NCBI RefSeq assembly: GCF_015244745.1
Contig: NZ_JABCQI010000002.1
Location: forward strand, 372,001-436,000
Direction of reading: 5' to 3'
Source of the DNA: Gluconobacter cadivus
GTDB lineage: Bacteria > Pseudomonadota > Alphaproteobacteria > Acetobacterales > Acetobacteraceae
Length of the DNA stretch: 64,000 nucleotides
In this document: positions 35,112-43,330 of the stretch, piece after piece
Numbering within the stretch: position 1 is the stretch's first letter
Layout of the letters: the number at the start of each line of letters is the position of its first letter
Translations under genes and position numbers: made by a program
The notes under the pieces: generated by a model
Told to the model about the DNA's origin: nothing
What the model saw: the letters and a program-made list of their open reading frames with translations, nothing else
The model's database searches: none

Positions 35112-35587
35112 GCAAGCATATCCCCGTAGCCCCCGATCTGCGCCTTTCTCCCGCACCGAAAGTGGCCATCATCTCCAGCCGCTTCAACACGAGCATCACC
35201 GGCGGCCTGAAGAACGGCGCGCTCGAATGGCTCGAAGAGCGCGGCATCACGGACGTGGACGTCTATGATGCACCGGGCGCATTCGAACTCCCCATTCTGG
35301 CACAGCGTCTGGCAAAATCCGGCCAATACGAGGGCGTGATCTGCCTCGGCTGCGTCATCAAGGGCGACACCGCGCATTTCGAATTCATCTCGCTGGGGGC
35401 CACCATCGGCATCATGCAGGCCCAGCTTGCCACCGAAGTGCCGATCGCTTTCGGCATCCTGACAACCTACACCGAACAGCAGGCCGTGGACCGCTCCCGC
35501 GCAGATGCCGAAAACAAAGGCCGGGAAGCCGCAGCGGCCTGTGTCGAGACACTGGCCTTCCTGCGCAACGTGCCCGCCCGCTCCTGA
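35108..35587 (+). CDS. ribH: 6,7-dimethyl-8-ribityllumazine synthase
   Basis: 159 residues; condenses the butanone phosphate with the pyrimidine to give lumazine. Markers: KVAIISSRFNTSITGGL, VDVYDAPGAFELPILAQ, GVICLGCVIKGDTAHFEF and PIAFGILTTYTEQQA. Last gene of the ribD-ribE-ribBA-ribH operon; nusB, which often follows ribH, is absent. The pqq operon converges from the other side, with its stop only 25 bases away. Confidence 0.96.
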   Translation: MSKHIPVAPDLRLSPAPKVAIISSRFNTSITGGLKNGALEWLEERGITDVDVYDAPGAFELPILAQRLAKSGQYEGVICLGCVIKGDTAHFEFISLGATIGIMQAQLATEVPIAFGILTTYTEQQAVDRSRADAENKGREAAAACVETLAFLRNVPARS

Positions 35588-35611
35588 TCCCTGCGGGAAA
35601 AGCGCCGCCTG

Positions 35612-36682
35612 TCAGAAACGTCGGTACACAAGCTCCGGCTTTTCTGACGCTTCCGCCACGGCCTTTTCCACACGGTCATGAAACGGCGAAAGACTACAGA
35701 CCGGGTCGGTGTTGGCGGCGTCGCCCGTCAGCGCCAGTGCCTGACAGCGGCATCCGCCCCAGTCCTGTTCCTTGCGCTCGCAGGAGCGGCAGGGCTCGGG
35801 CATCCAGTCCGTCCCCCGGAACATGTTGAACAGGGGCGAACAGTTCCAGATGTCCGACAGGGTCCCGTCCTGCACATTCGGGAATGCGACATCGGGGATG
35901 ATCTCCGCCGCGTGACACGGAAGAACGCGCCCTGAGGGCGTGACATTCACGAAGCGCTGCCCCCAGCCGCCCATACAGGGTTTGGGCCGGTCCGCATGAT
36001 AATCCGGCGTCACATAATCGACCGACAGACCACCTTTCGCACGTTCCGCCTCGACGGCGCGTGTGGCTTCCTGAAGCTGCTCACGACTGGGCAAAAGCGC
36101 ATCACGGTTTTTCAGCCCCCAGCCATAATACTGGGTATGCGCAATCTCCACACGTCCGGCCCCAAGCTCCCGCGCCAGAGCAAACATCTCGGGAATACGG
36201 GCCACATTTTCCCTGTGCACCACGAAATTGAGCGTCATCGGAATACCGGACGCCCGAATAAGCCGCGCCGCCTCAATCTTGCGGGCCTGCGCCCCCTTGA
36301 GACCGCCAATCCGCTCGGCACCCGCCTCCGTCACGTCCTGAAAGGACAGCTGGATATGATCCAGCCCGGCCTTGTCCAGCGCCTCCAGCTTCGTTTCGTC
36401 CAGCAGAACGCCGGAGGTGATCAGGTTGGAATACAGGTTAAGCTTGCGTGCGAGGGACACCAGTTCGACGAGGTCGGGCCGGGCCATCGGCTCACCGCCG
36501 GAGAAATGAACCTGCAACACACCGAGTTCGGCGGCCTGTTCCAGCACGGAGCGCCAACCGACGGTGTCGAGTTCCGCCGCTTTTCGTTCAAGTTCAAGCG
36601 GATTGGAGCAATAGGGGCAGGAAAGCGGGCAACGATGCGTCAGTTCAGCCAGAAGGCTCATCGGCGGCGAAGGCAGTGTCAT
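35612..36682 (-). CDS. pqqE: PQQ biosynthesis radical SAM enzyme PqqE
   Basis: 356 residues. PqqE joins the Glu and Tyr side chains of the PqqA peptide. Radical SAM cluster motif CPLSCPYC (about residues 18-25) and the C-terminal SPASM Cys set ([40 protein letters not shown]) are all present. It overlaps pqqD by 4 bases (ATGA), in keeping with the complex the two proteins form. Last gene of the pqq operon. Confidence 0.97.
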   Translation of the reverse strand: MTLPSPPMSLLAELTHRCPLSCPYCSNPLELERKAAELDTVGWRSVLEQAAELGVLQVHFSGGEPMARPDLVELVSLARKLNLYSNLITSGVLLDETKLEALDKAGLDHIQLSFQDVTEAGAERIGGLKGAQARKIEAARLIRASGIPMTLNFVVHRENVARIPEMFALARELGAGRVEIAHTQYYGWGLKNRDALLPSREQLQEATRAVEAERAKGGLSVDYVTPDYHADRPKPCMGGWGQRFVNVTPSGRVLPCHAAEIIPDVAFPNVQDGTLSDIWNCSPLFNMFRGTDWMPEPCRSCERKEQDWGGCRCQALALTGDAANTDPVCSLSPFHDRVEKAVAEASEKPELVYRRF

Positions 36683-36966
36683 GTGTGCAGGACGTTCTTT
36701 TCTGTCAGTTCAGAAAGAAGCGCGAGGACATCCTTCGCGATGACCTCACGCGGGGCGGAAAATTCGTTTGCAAGCTGCTGGATGATGTCGCCGACGCTTC
36801 GCTCCCCATCCAGAAGCCGCAGAATATGCGGTGCGGAGCCCTCGATCACAAACGCTTTTTCAGGCGCCTGCACGATCCACAGGTCTCTCACGCGATCGTG
36901 CTGGAGCCGATGGCCCCGCGCGAAGGAGAGAACGCTCTCCTCCGCGACACAGGACTGGTCCGTCAT
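36679..36966 (-). CDS. pqqD: PQQ biosynthesis peptide chaperone PqqD
   Basis: 95 residues from the ATG at 36966 (the frame is open further upstream through pqqC but without similarity). PqqD binds the PqqA peptide and presents it to PqqE. Family stretches: [36 protein letters not shown] and [13 protein letters not shown]. Overlaps both pqqC and pqqE by 4 bases. In some species pqqD is fused to pqqC; here it is separate. Confidence 0.95.
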   Translation of the reverse strand: MTDQSCVAEESVLSFARGHRLQHDRVRDLWIVQAPEKAFVIEGSAPHILRLLDGERSVGDIIQQLANEFSAPREVIAKDVLALLSELTEKNVLHT

Positions 36967-37682
36967 GGAACGAAGGCGCCCGGCGGGATGTGGCCGTCCA
37001 CATAGGCATAATCGAGCGCATCCAGCATGGTCCACAGCACGGAGCATTTGAACTCCAGAGCTTCCAGAACCTCTTTCTGCTGCTCGGGCGTGCGGGCGTT
37101 TTCGCGGACATAGGCCAGCGCGAAATCGGAATCCCGCGGCGCCTGCGTCAAACGGGGCGTGAAATAGGCCAGCGTCTTTTCCGACACGAAATCATAGTGC
37201 CGCAGCATCCCAGAGACGCGCTCGCTGATGATCGTGGGCGAAAACAGCTCCGTCAGCGAGGACGCGATGGCGGCCAGAATGGAGCGGTCCCGCACGAAGT
37301 TCACATAGGCATCGACCGAAAAACGCGTCGCCGGAAGCAGACCGTCGAGGCTTTCCACATAGTCGCGATCCAGCCCCAGACCATCCGTCAGCATCAGCCA
37401 GCGCGCGACACCACCCGTTCCGGGCTCCGTACCGTCATGATCCTCAATCCGGCGCCGCCATTCCCGGCGCAGCTCGGCCGTGGGCAGCCGTGCGAGGAGA
37501 GTCGCGTCCTTGGCCGGGATGCGAGCCTGATAATAATAGCGGTTCAGCGCCCAGGCCTGAACCTGCGCCCGGTCGAGCTTGCCGTCATGCAGTTTGCGGT
37601 GAAAGGGGTGCCGGTTGTGGTACCGCTCGGCACCGATCTGCCGAAGCCTCTCTTCAAGCTGGTCAGGGGTGAGGAGCGTCAT
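36963..37682 (-). CDS. pqqC: Pyrroloquinoline-quinone synthase PqqC
   Basis: 239 residues from the ATG at 37682. PqqC performs the final ring closure and oxidation to PQQ without metal or other cofactor. Markers are LEERLRQIGAERYHNRHPFH, QVQAWALNRYYYQARIP, RIEDHDGTEPGTGGVARWL and SLTELFSPTIISERVSGML; several His, Arg and Tyr of the active site lie within them. Overlaps pqqB and pqqD by 4 bases. Confidence 0.97.
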   Translation of the reverse strand: MTLLTPDQLEERLRQIGAERYHNRHPFHRKLHDGKLDRAQVQAWALNRYYYQARIPAKDATLLARLPTAELRREWRRRIEDHDGTEPGTGGVARWLMLTDGLGLDRDYVESLDGLLPATRFSVDAYVNFVRDRSILAAIASSLTELFSPTIISERVSGMLRHYDFVSEKTLAYFTPRLTQAPRDSDFALAYVRENARTPEQQKEVLEALEFKCSVLWTMLDALDYAYVDGHIPPGAFVP

Positions 37683-38593
37683 GGTGTGTCCAGTCTGAAA
37701 GTCATGCCGTCTTCCGCAACCGTCCATCCGGCGCGTTCGACGCTTTTGCGTTCGGGGCTGTCTTCGAACAGAATCGGGTTGGAGTTGTTGATATGAATCA
37801 AGACCTTGCGAGGTTTTTCGCACATCGTGAAACATTCAACGGGGCCGCCGGCGTCATTGACCGAAACATGCCCCATCCGCTGGCCGCTCTTGGGACTCAG
37901 CCCGGCACGGATCATTTCGTCGTCCCGCCACAGCGTTCCGTCGAAGAAAACGAGATCCGCCGCAGCCACCCGCTCCACGATCTCTGGCGTGATATGCGCA
38001 CAGCCGGGGATGAAAAGCAGCGTTTTCAGCCCGTCCGTTATAGACAGACCCAGCGTTTCGTCGGGCTTTGAGCCTGCGGCCTCTGCATAAAGCGGAGCCT
38101 TACCCGGCACGGCGAAGGCCGTCAGCAGCAGCCCCGAGGGAATCCCGTCCTTGTTCATCAGGGACATGGGCTCGTTGAGAAGCAGCGGGATGCGCGGCAC
38201 GATCTCAGGGTCGAGCGCGCCGAACATCGGATTGTCCGCCAGTTGCCGAAGCGTCGAGTCGCTACCCATCAGTCTGAAGGGTTCGCGCTCGCGCAGCGTC
38301 AGAAGCCCCGTAATGGCGTCGATTTCGCCGCAGGTCAGAACGACGCCCTGAATAGGCGTTCCGCGCAGGCTGCCCTGATGATGCAGGGCCGGGGTCTCGA
38401 TGATTTGCTGGCGCAGATCGGGCGCGGCGTTGAGAATGAACCAGCGTTTTCCGTCGGCGCTGACGGCGATGGAGGCCTGGGTCCGGGCTTTCGCGCCCTG
38501 TCGCGTGCGGGCGGCCACACAGCCGGGCGCTGCGGAATTCCACTGCGGAAAACCGCCCCCTGCCGCCGCGCCAAGCACGATGACATCAATCAT
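37679..38593 (-). CDS. pqqB: PQQ biosynthesis protein PqqB (metallo-hydrolase fold)
   Basis: 304 residues from the ATG at 38593. PqqB has a metallo-beta-lactamase fold and is linked to hydroxylation of the PQQ precursor. Signature stretches: MIDVIVLGAAAGGGFPQWN, ARTRQGAKARTQASIAVS, VVLTCGEIDAITGLLTLRE and KPRKVLIHINNSNPILFED. It follows pqqA after about 115 bases that contain a strong hairpin, so its transcription is probably lower than that of pqqA. Confidence 0.96.
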   Translation of the reverse strand: MIDVIVLGAAAGGGFPQWNSAAPGCVAARTRQGAKARTQASIAVSADGKRWFILNAAPDLRQQIIETPALHHQGSLRGTPIQGVVLTCGEIDAITGLLTLREREPFRLMGSDSTLRQLADNPMFGALDPEIVPRIPLLLNEPMSLMNKDGIPSGLLLTAFAVPGKAPLYAEAAGSKPDETLGLSITDGLKTLLFIPGCAHITPEIVERVAAADLVFFDGTLWRDDEMIRAGLSPKSGQRMGHVSVNDAGGPVECFTMCEKPRKVLIHINNSNPILFEDSPERKSVERAGWTVAEDGMTFRLDTP

Positions 38594-38643
38594 TTTGTTA
38601 CAAACCGTCTGAATCGGGCGCCCTGCGGCCCCCATGAATGAAA

Positions 38644-38670
38644 ACGGCCGCTCCGAAGGGGAGCGGCCGT
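38644..38670 (-). terminator. Hairpin between pqqA and pqqB (partial terminator)
   Basis: An 11-bp GC-rich stem (38644-38654 with 38660-38670) with a 5-base loop is followed on the minus strand by TTTTC. It sits 38 bases after the pqqA stop and about 50 bases before pqqB. It probably ends most pqqA transcripts while some reach pqqBCDE. Confidence 0.75.
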
Positions 38671-38707
38671 GCCATATTCCTCAAGGACGGGGCCTCGGGG
38701 AAGAGGC

Positions 38708-38788
38708 TTATTTCTTCTCGCCGCAGACATACGAGTTGATTTCTGCGCCCAGCGGGATTTCGGTAACTTTCGGTGTGTTCCAGGCCAT
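38708..38788 (-). CDS. pqqA: PQQ precursor peptide PqqA
   Basis: 26 residues, MAWNTPKVTEIPLGAEINSY followed by VCGEKK, with an AAGGAG ribosome site. The Glu and Tyr of the E-I-N-S-Y motif (residues 16 and 20) become the PQQ skeleton after crosslinking by PqqE/PqqD. Too short for routine gene calling. First gene of the pqq operon and separated from pqqB by a hairpin, which allows peptide excess over enzymes. The PQQ serves the periplasmic dehydrogenases typical of acetic acid bacteria. Confidence 0.97.
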   Translation of the reverse strand: MAWNTPKVTEIPLGAEINSYVCGEKK

Positions 38789-38819
38789 GATTTTTCTCCT
38801 TGGTCTCCGATAACCGGCA

Positions 38820-38838
38820 GATGTGACAACAACACATC
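38820..38838. promoter_or_regulatory. Inverted repeat GATGTG-N7-CACATC in the pqqA leader
   Basis: A perfect 6-bp inverted repeat lies 31-50 bases upstream of the pqqA start, downstream of the probable promoter. It could be an operator or an RNA hairpin in the leader. Confidence 0.35.
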
Positions 38839-38854
38839 CACAGGCGCTCCTCAT

Positions 38855-38885
38855 GATTTAGTGACCGGATGCCACTGGAGTTCAA
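38855..38885 (-). promoter_or_regulatory. Candidate pqqA promoter
   Basis: On the minus strand TTGAAC (38885-38880) and TAAATC (38860-38855) are separated by 19 bases, longer than ideal. It is the best sigma-70-like pair upstream of pqqA. The remainder of 38886-38971 has a short hairpin (38924-38940) and nothing else recognisable. Confidence 0.4.
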
Positions 38886-38971
38886 GGGGTTTTTTGGGCA
38901 GAACACGTAACTGTGTCCTTTCGCGGACCGTTCTGGTCCGTAAGCTCCGTCTTCGTTGCAGGCAAAAAAAC

Positions 38972-40231
38972 ATGTCCGGCCGTCCCATTGCGTCCTCCGC
39001 CGACCCTGCCTGTAGCGATACCGCGTCCCCGTCTGGGAGAACTGGTGAAAAACTGCTGCCGGACGGCGATTTTCCGGACCCCACACTCGACCGGAACCTG
39101 CTGCGCGACCATCTGAACATCCGGGACATGTGCGTCCTGATCCTGACGATTCTCGCCGTATTCTATTCGCTGTATTTCACGGCCCCCATCCTTCTGCCCT
39201 TCGTCTTCGCGCTCGTGCTGAACCTGCTGATGATCGCACCCATGCGTTTCCTGACCCAGCGCCTGCGGCTGCCCCGGCATCTGGCGGGCCTGCTGCTGAT
39301 TGTCATGATGTTCGGAATCGTGGGCGGAATCGCCACGACGATTTCCGTCCCGGCGGCTGGCTGGATCACCCGTGCGCCGCAGACGCTCCCCGCGTTGCAA
39401 AGCAAGCTGGCCGTTCTCAGCGGGCCGATCGACATGATCCAGCACGATTACATGCGTCTGTCGGCGATGTTCAGCGGCCATTCCGGCAACACACATACGG
39501 CACATGGCGTCACCGGACCGATCAGCGGGGAGACGGCGCTTTCGCGGCTCGGCTCTTCCGTTCTGGCCGGGACGCGGGAGCTTGCAGGCGGCTTCTTCTC
39601 GATGCTGCTGATGCTATTCTTCCTCATGACGGAAGGCGACACGCTTCTGCGCCGCTGCGTCGAGATCATGCCGACCTACGCCAAAAAGCGCCGCCTCGTG
39701 GAGATGGCGACGCAGATCGAGCAGAACGTCTCGCTCTATCTCGTGACAATCACCATGATGAATCTGGGTGTAGGGCTGGTGAACATGATCCAGTGCTGGG
39801 CGACCGGCATGCCCAACCCACTTCTGTGGGGCGTGCTGGCGTTCCTGCTGAACTACATTCCCATCATCGGGCCGCTCACGGGTGTGGTGGTCTATTTCGT
39901 GGTCGGGCTGTTCAGTTTTCCGTCCCTGCTTTACGCGCTCCTGCCGCCGTCGATCTATCTGCTGATCCATGTGCTGGAAGGCGAGACCATCACCCCCATG
40001 CTGCTGGCCCGGCGCTTCACGCTCAATCCCGTTTTCGTCATGGGATCGCTGCTGTTCTGGGACTGGATGTGGGGTATTTCGGGCGCCTTCCTGTCCGTGC
40101 CGATGCTCGCTGTCTTCAAGATTGTCTGTGACCATATCGAAGTTCTGGCCCCGCTCGGGCATGTTCTGGGTGGACCGACACGACGGACGATCAGTAGTGC
40201 TATTGTTGCGCAGCTTCAGTCCGAGCCGTGA
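38972..40231 (+). CDS. AI-2E family (PerM/YhhQ-like) membrane transporter
   Basis: 419 residues from the ATG at 38972; the frame is open back through the pqqA region but without similarity. About eight membrane segments, with the characteristic long periplasmic or cytoplasmic loop between the second and third groups. Family markers: ILLPFVFALVLNLLMIAPM, VLAFLLNYIPIIGPLTGV and a C-terminal GSLLFWDWMWGISGAFLSVP. These proteins are predicted transporters (some Na+/H+ antiporters); the substrate is not known. Divergent from pqqA; repeat copy B follows its stop. Confidence 0.85.
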   Translation: MSGRPIASSADPACSDTASPSGRTGEKLLPDGDFPDPTLDRNLLRDHLNIRDMCVLILTILAVFYSLYFTAPILLPFVFALVLNLLMIAPMRFLTQRLRLPRHLAGLLLIVMMFGIVGGIATTISVPAAGWITRAPQTLPALQSKLAVLSGPIDMIQHDYMRLSAMFSGHSGNTHTAHGVTGPISGETALSRLGSSVLAGTRELAGGFFSMLLMLFFLMTEGDTLLRRCVEIMPTYAKKRRLVEMATQIEQNVSLYLVTITMMNLGVGLVNMIQCWATGMPNPLLWGVLAFLLNYIPIIGPLTGVVVYFVVGLFSFPSLLYALLPPSIYLLIHVLEGETITPMLLARRFTLNPVFVMGSLLFWDWMWGISGAFLSVPMLAVFKIVCDHIEVLAPLGHVLGGPTRRTISSAIVAQLQSEP

Positions 40232-40235
40232 GGAT

Positions 40236-40346
40236 CGGGGCGTTGCCCCGCGCCCCACAAAGGGGCTCGCCCCTTTGATCCAGATTCCAAATAAAGCTGT
40301 TTCCAAAGGCCCCGGCCTTTGGCGGGTTTCAGGGCAGCGCCCTGAA
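40236..40346. repeat. Four-hairpin intergenic repeat, copy B
   Basis: Same element as at 21552-21666, in the same orientation relative to the plus strand: stems at 40236-40250, 40259-40276, 40303-40322, 40328-40346. Loops differ but stems are kept, including one A-T to G-C exchange in the second stem. It lies between two plus-strand genes, so it is not tied to convergent genes. The rest of the gap 40347-40437 shows no other element. Confidence 0.85.
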
Positions 40347-40437
40347 CAGGCTCTGAATATCTGGCCAGAACCGCCCCCTTTACGCTAGACGCTTCGGCAG
40401 AACATTCCTGTCCGGTTCATTCTTCCAAGGAGACCCC

Positions 40438-41064
40438 ATGACCCAATTGCCCCGCCGTGGCGTCTGTCTGGTGATCTCGGCCCCGTCTGGCGCGGGCAAG
40501 TCCACCATTGCCAACGCCCTGCGCGCTTCAGAGCCAACCCTGCGCCATTCCGTCTCGGTCACGACGCGCGGGCCGCGTCCGGGGGAAGTCGAGGGTGTGC
40601 ATTACCATTTCCGGGATATCGCGGAATTCCGCCGCATGGCTGCGGATGGCGAACTACTGGAATGGGCGGAAGTCTTCGGTCGGGGCTATGGCACACCGCG
40701 CGCACCAGTTGAGGAAGCGCTGAATGCCGGTCATGACATGGTGTTCGATATCGACTGGCAGGGGCACCGCCTTCTGCGCGCGGCCCTACCGGACGATGTG
40801 GTGAGCCTGTTCGTTCTGCCGCCGTCTCTGGAAGAACTGGAACGCCGCCTGAACAAACGCGCGTCAGACCATCCCGAAGAAATCGCCAAGCGCATGCAGG
40901 CGGCGCTGAACGAGATTTCCCACTGGTCCGAATTCGATCACACGATCATCAATTCGGACCTCGATACCGCTATCTCGCAGGCCCGCTCCGTCCTGACAGC
41001 CGCGCGGCTGGCTACGCGACGTCAGCGCAACCTGCCGGACATGGTCGCCAGCTTCAGCCGCTGA
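40438..41064 (+). CDS. gmk: Guanylate kinase
   Basis: 208 residues. Phosphorylates GMP to GDP. P-loop SAPSGAGKSTIANAL at the N-terminus; GMP-binding VTTRGPRPGEVEGVHYHF and EWAEVFGRGYGTP; DIDWQGHRLL. Full length for the family. Its last 11 bases overlap the 3' end of the slipin gene on the other strand, so transcription of the two converges without any spacer. Confidence 0.96.
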   Translation: MTQLPRRGVCLVISAPSGAGKSTIANALRASEPTLRHSVSVTTRGPRPGEVEGVHYHFRDIAEFRRMAADGELLEWAEVFGRGYGTPRAPVEEALNAGHDMVFDIDWQGHRLLRAALPDDVVSLFVLPPSLEELERRLNKRASDHPEEIAKRMQAALNEISHWSEFDHTIINSDLDTAISQARSVLTAARLATRRQRNLPDMVASFSR

Positions 41065-42004
41065 CTCCACCAGTCTCAGCCGGGGCGCCTGCATCCGGCT
41101 GGACGGTCTGCATTGCGGCGGCAAAGGCCGTCGCGGAGGTCATGGCATCCGCCATGGTTGTCGGCATCAGGATGGTGGTGCCGCGGTTCTTGTTCATCTC
41201 AAAAATACGGTTGATCTGAAGGATCTGGAGCGCGATCGGCGAGGCTTCGTAAGTCTTGGCCGCCTGCGCCAGTTCATGCGCCACTTCCCGTTCTGCCGAA
41301 GCCAGCGTGACGCGGGCAGCACGCTCGCGCTCGGCCTGCGCCTGACGGCTCATGGCATCCTGAAGACTGTCGGGCAGTTGTACGTCGCGGATTTCGACAG
41401 CCTGAACTGTAACGCCCCATTCGCGCGTCTTGATCTCGATAAGATCGCGCAATTCGCCGTCGATACGGCGGCGGTCTTCCAGCAGCGTCGCCAGATCCGA
41501 ACTGCCGACAACCTCGCGCAGCGTCGTGAGCGCGACCATCGAGACCGAACCCTCGTAATTGTCCAGCTCCGTGATGGCCCGCAGCGGATCATGCACCATC
41601 CAGAACACGACCGCGTCCACATCCACCGGCGTTGTATCGCGCGTCAGGGTCTGACGCGTATGGACGGGCACCGTGCGGATACGCTGGTCCACAACGGCGT
41701 CGATCTGATCGAGAAAGGGCACAATCAGAAACAGGCCCGGACCGCGCAGCCCCTGAATCTTTCCTGCCCGCAGAACCAGAACGCGCTGCCAAGAATTGCA
41801 CATCTTGAGCGATAGATGCACGAGCAGGGCCAGCACGAAGCCACCGATGACCCAGCCGGGCTGCCGCGTCAGAGCCGTCAGTCCGGCCGAAAGCAAAAAA
41901 ACGATCGCCGCGATGGAGGCGGAAATCGTGTTGAGAGGCAGTTTCCGATTCATGGATGGCACCAGCGACATGGAAGGAAGGACGGGGAAATCCGGCATGG
42001 ACAT
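41054..42004 (-). CDS. Slipin/SPFH-domain membrane protein
   Basis: 316 residues. Two hydrophobic segments near the N-terminus (AAIVFLLSAGLTAL, VIGGFVLALLVHLS) are followed by an SPFH/band-7 domain: QRVLVLRAGKIQGLRGPGLF, LIVPFLDQIDAVVDQRIRT, and TPVDVDAVVFWMV. A long Ala/Glu-rich coiled coil (about 225-260) ends the domain. Slipins scaffold membrane microdomains and are often paired with NfeD proteases; none is nearby. Its start overlaps the GntR gene stop by one base, so the pair is an operon. Confidence 0.88.
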   Translation of the reverse strand: MSMPDFPVLPSMSLVPSMNRKLPLNTISASIAAIVFLLSAGLTALTRQPGWVIGGFVLALLVHLSLKMCNSWQRVLVLRAGKIQGLRGPGLFLIVPFLDQIDAVVDQRIRTVPVHTRQTLTRDTTPVDVDAVVFWMVHDPLRAITELDNYEGSVSMVALTTLREVVGSSDLATLLEDRRRIDGELRDLIEIKTREWGVTVQAVEIRDVQLPDSLQDAMSRQAQAERERAARVTLASAEREVAHELAQAAKTYEASPIALQILQINRIFEMNKNRGTTILMPTTMADAMTSATAFAAAMQTVQPDAGAPAETGGVSG

Positions 42005-42444
42005 CAGCCTTTGGCAGAGCCGCTCTCGGGCTCGGAGGGAGTGGGAGGCAGACCGAGAAGATCGCGCATGGCGATGACGACCGCTTCGGGATCAAGGCCC
42101 GCGGCCTGACTGCGGGCGATGGTGGAGGCCGCGAGCGCGCGGACTTCCGCGGCTTTGAGGGCGCCGTCCGGGTGTGGCGGTGTGGCGCTGACGAAACTGC
42201 CCCGCGCCCGCAGCGTCCGGATCGCGCCCAGCCGCTCGAGTTCCGCATAGGCCCGCTGGACGGTGTTGAGATCCACCCGCAGGTGAACGGCGAGCGCGCG
42301 CATGGTCGGCAGTCGGTCGTCGGGCTTCAGCAGCCCCGACCCGATAGCGGCCAGCACCCGCTCGCGGATCTGAACGCGCAACGGCAGGGCGCTGGCATCC
42401 GAAAGCGGCGTGGGAAAGAGGTATGTTTCTATGTCAGCAGACAT
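42004..42444 (-). CDS. GntR family transcriptional regulator (YtrA subgroup)
   Basis: 146 residues. A winged helix with the GntR signature ERVLAAIGSGLLKPDDRLPTM, ALAVHLRVDLNTVQRAYAEL and ERLGAIRTLRARGSFV. The short C-terminal tail without a large ligand-binding domain is typical of the YtrA subgroup, which usually regulates neighbouring membrane-protein genes. It starts the operon with the slipin gene and probably controls it. No clear palindrome was found in the 160 bases shared with hisG. Confidence 0.88.
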   Translation of the reverse strand: MSADIETYLFPTPLSDASALPLRVQIRERVLAAIGSGLLKPDDRLPTMRALAVHLRVDLNTVQRAYAELERLGAIRTLRARGSFVSATPPHPDGALKAAEVRALAASTIARSQAAGLDPEAVVIAMRDLLGLPPTPSEPESGSAKG

Positions 42445-42604
42445 GCATACAAGAGTGATCCGCTTTCGGAATGTTCGTCAAGAAGATTCCGTGTCAAAGC
42501 ACTCTCAAGGCTGTTTGAAACCGCGCAAGGCTTGGGAAGACTCCGGCTTCGTGATATGCGCTGCCGTTCCCAGTGCCTGCGGACAGCCAAGGACCAGACG
42601 TCGC

Positions 42605-43330
42605 ATGACAGCGCTCCAGACCGACCCCCCGATCATTACCCGGAACGGAACGGACACGACCGCGCATCATCATACGCCGCTCATCCTCGCCCTCCCGAAA
42701 GGCCGCATCCTCAAGGCGCTGGCTCCGGTCCTGACACGCACGGGCATCGAACCCGACCCGGACTGCCTGACCGAAAGCAGCCGCCGCCTGCGCTTTGGCA
42801 CGTCCGATCCGAATCTGGATGTCGTGCGGGTCCGCTCCTTCGATGTCGCAACCTTCGTGGCCTATGGCGGCGCCGATATCGGCGTCTGCGGCGCGGATGT
42901 CCTGATGGAATTCGACTATCCGGATATCTATGCCCCGCTCGATCTGGGCATCGGGGGCTGCCGCATTTGCGTGGCACGCCCCAAGAGCATGGTCGAAGAT
43001 CCCGCAACGGGTCAGTCCCGTCTGCGGGTTGCCACGAAATACCCGACTATTGCCCGCCGCCACTTCGCCTCCCGCGCCATCAATGCCGAGATCGTGCATC
43101 TGAATGGGGCGATGGAACTCGCACCGACGCTAGATCTGGCGAGCGTGATCGTTGATCTGGTCGATACCGGCTCCACCCTGCGCGCCAATGGCCTGATGGA
43201 AACCGAGACCATTGCCCATGTCACGAGCCGCCTGATCGTCAACCGCGTCGCGCTCAAGACCCGGCCTGAAGAAATCAGCGCCCTGATCGAGCGTTTCCGT
43301 ACAGCCCTCGCCACGGAGGGCGCGGTCTGA
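42605..43330 (+). CDS. hisG: ATP phosphoribosyltransferase, short form (HisG)
   Basis: 241 residues from the ATG at 42605. First step of histidine synthesis: ATP plus PRPP. Markers: LILALPKGRILKALAPVL, TFVAYGGADIGVCGADVL and the PRPP loop SVIVDLVDTGSTLRANG. It lacks the C-terminal ACT-like regulatory domain of the long form, so it should need a HisZ partner; hisZ is not in the window. One-base overlap with hisD (TGATG). Confidence 0.95.
   Translation: MTALQTDPPIITRNGTDTTAHHHTPLILALPKGRILKALAPVLTRTGIEPDPDCLTESSRRLRFGTSDPNLDVVRVRSFDVATFVAYGGADIGVCGADVLMEFDYPDIYAPLDLGIGGCRICVARPKSMVEDPATGQSRLRVATKYPTIARRHFASRAINAEIVHLNGAMELAPTLDLASVIVDLVDTGSTLRANGLMETETIAHVTSRLIVNRVALKTRPEEISALIERFRTALATEGAV

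Noticed and set aside
33693-35156. 487-codon minus-strand open frame
   Set aside because: Antisense to ribBA, whose two domains and active sites are complete; the frame has no recognisable protein features.
37683-37835. 51-codon extension of pqqC
   Set aside because: Lies inside pqqB; the ATG at 37682 with the 4-base overlap is the normal arrangement.
38669-38971. N-terminal extension of the AI-2E-type permease
   Set aside because: Would overlap pqqA antisense and its promoter region; the ATG at 38972 gives a normal family length.
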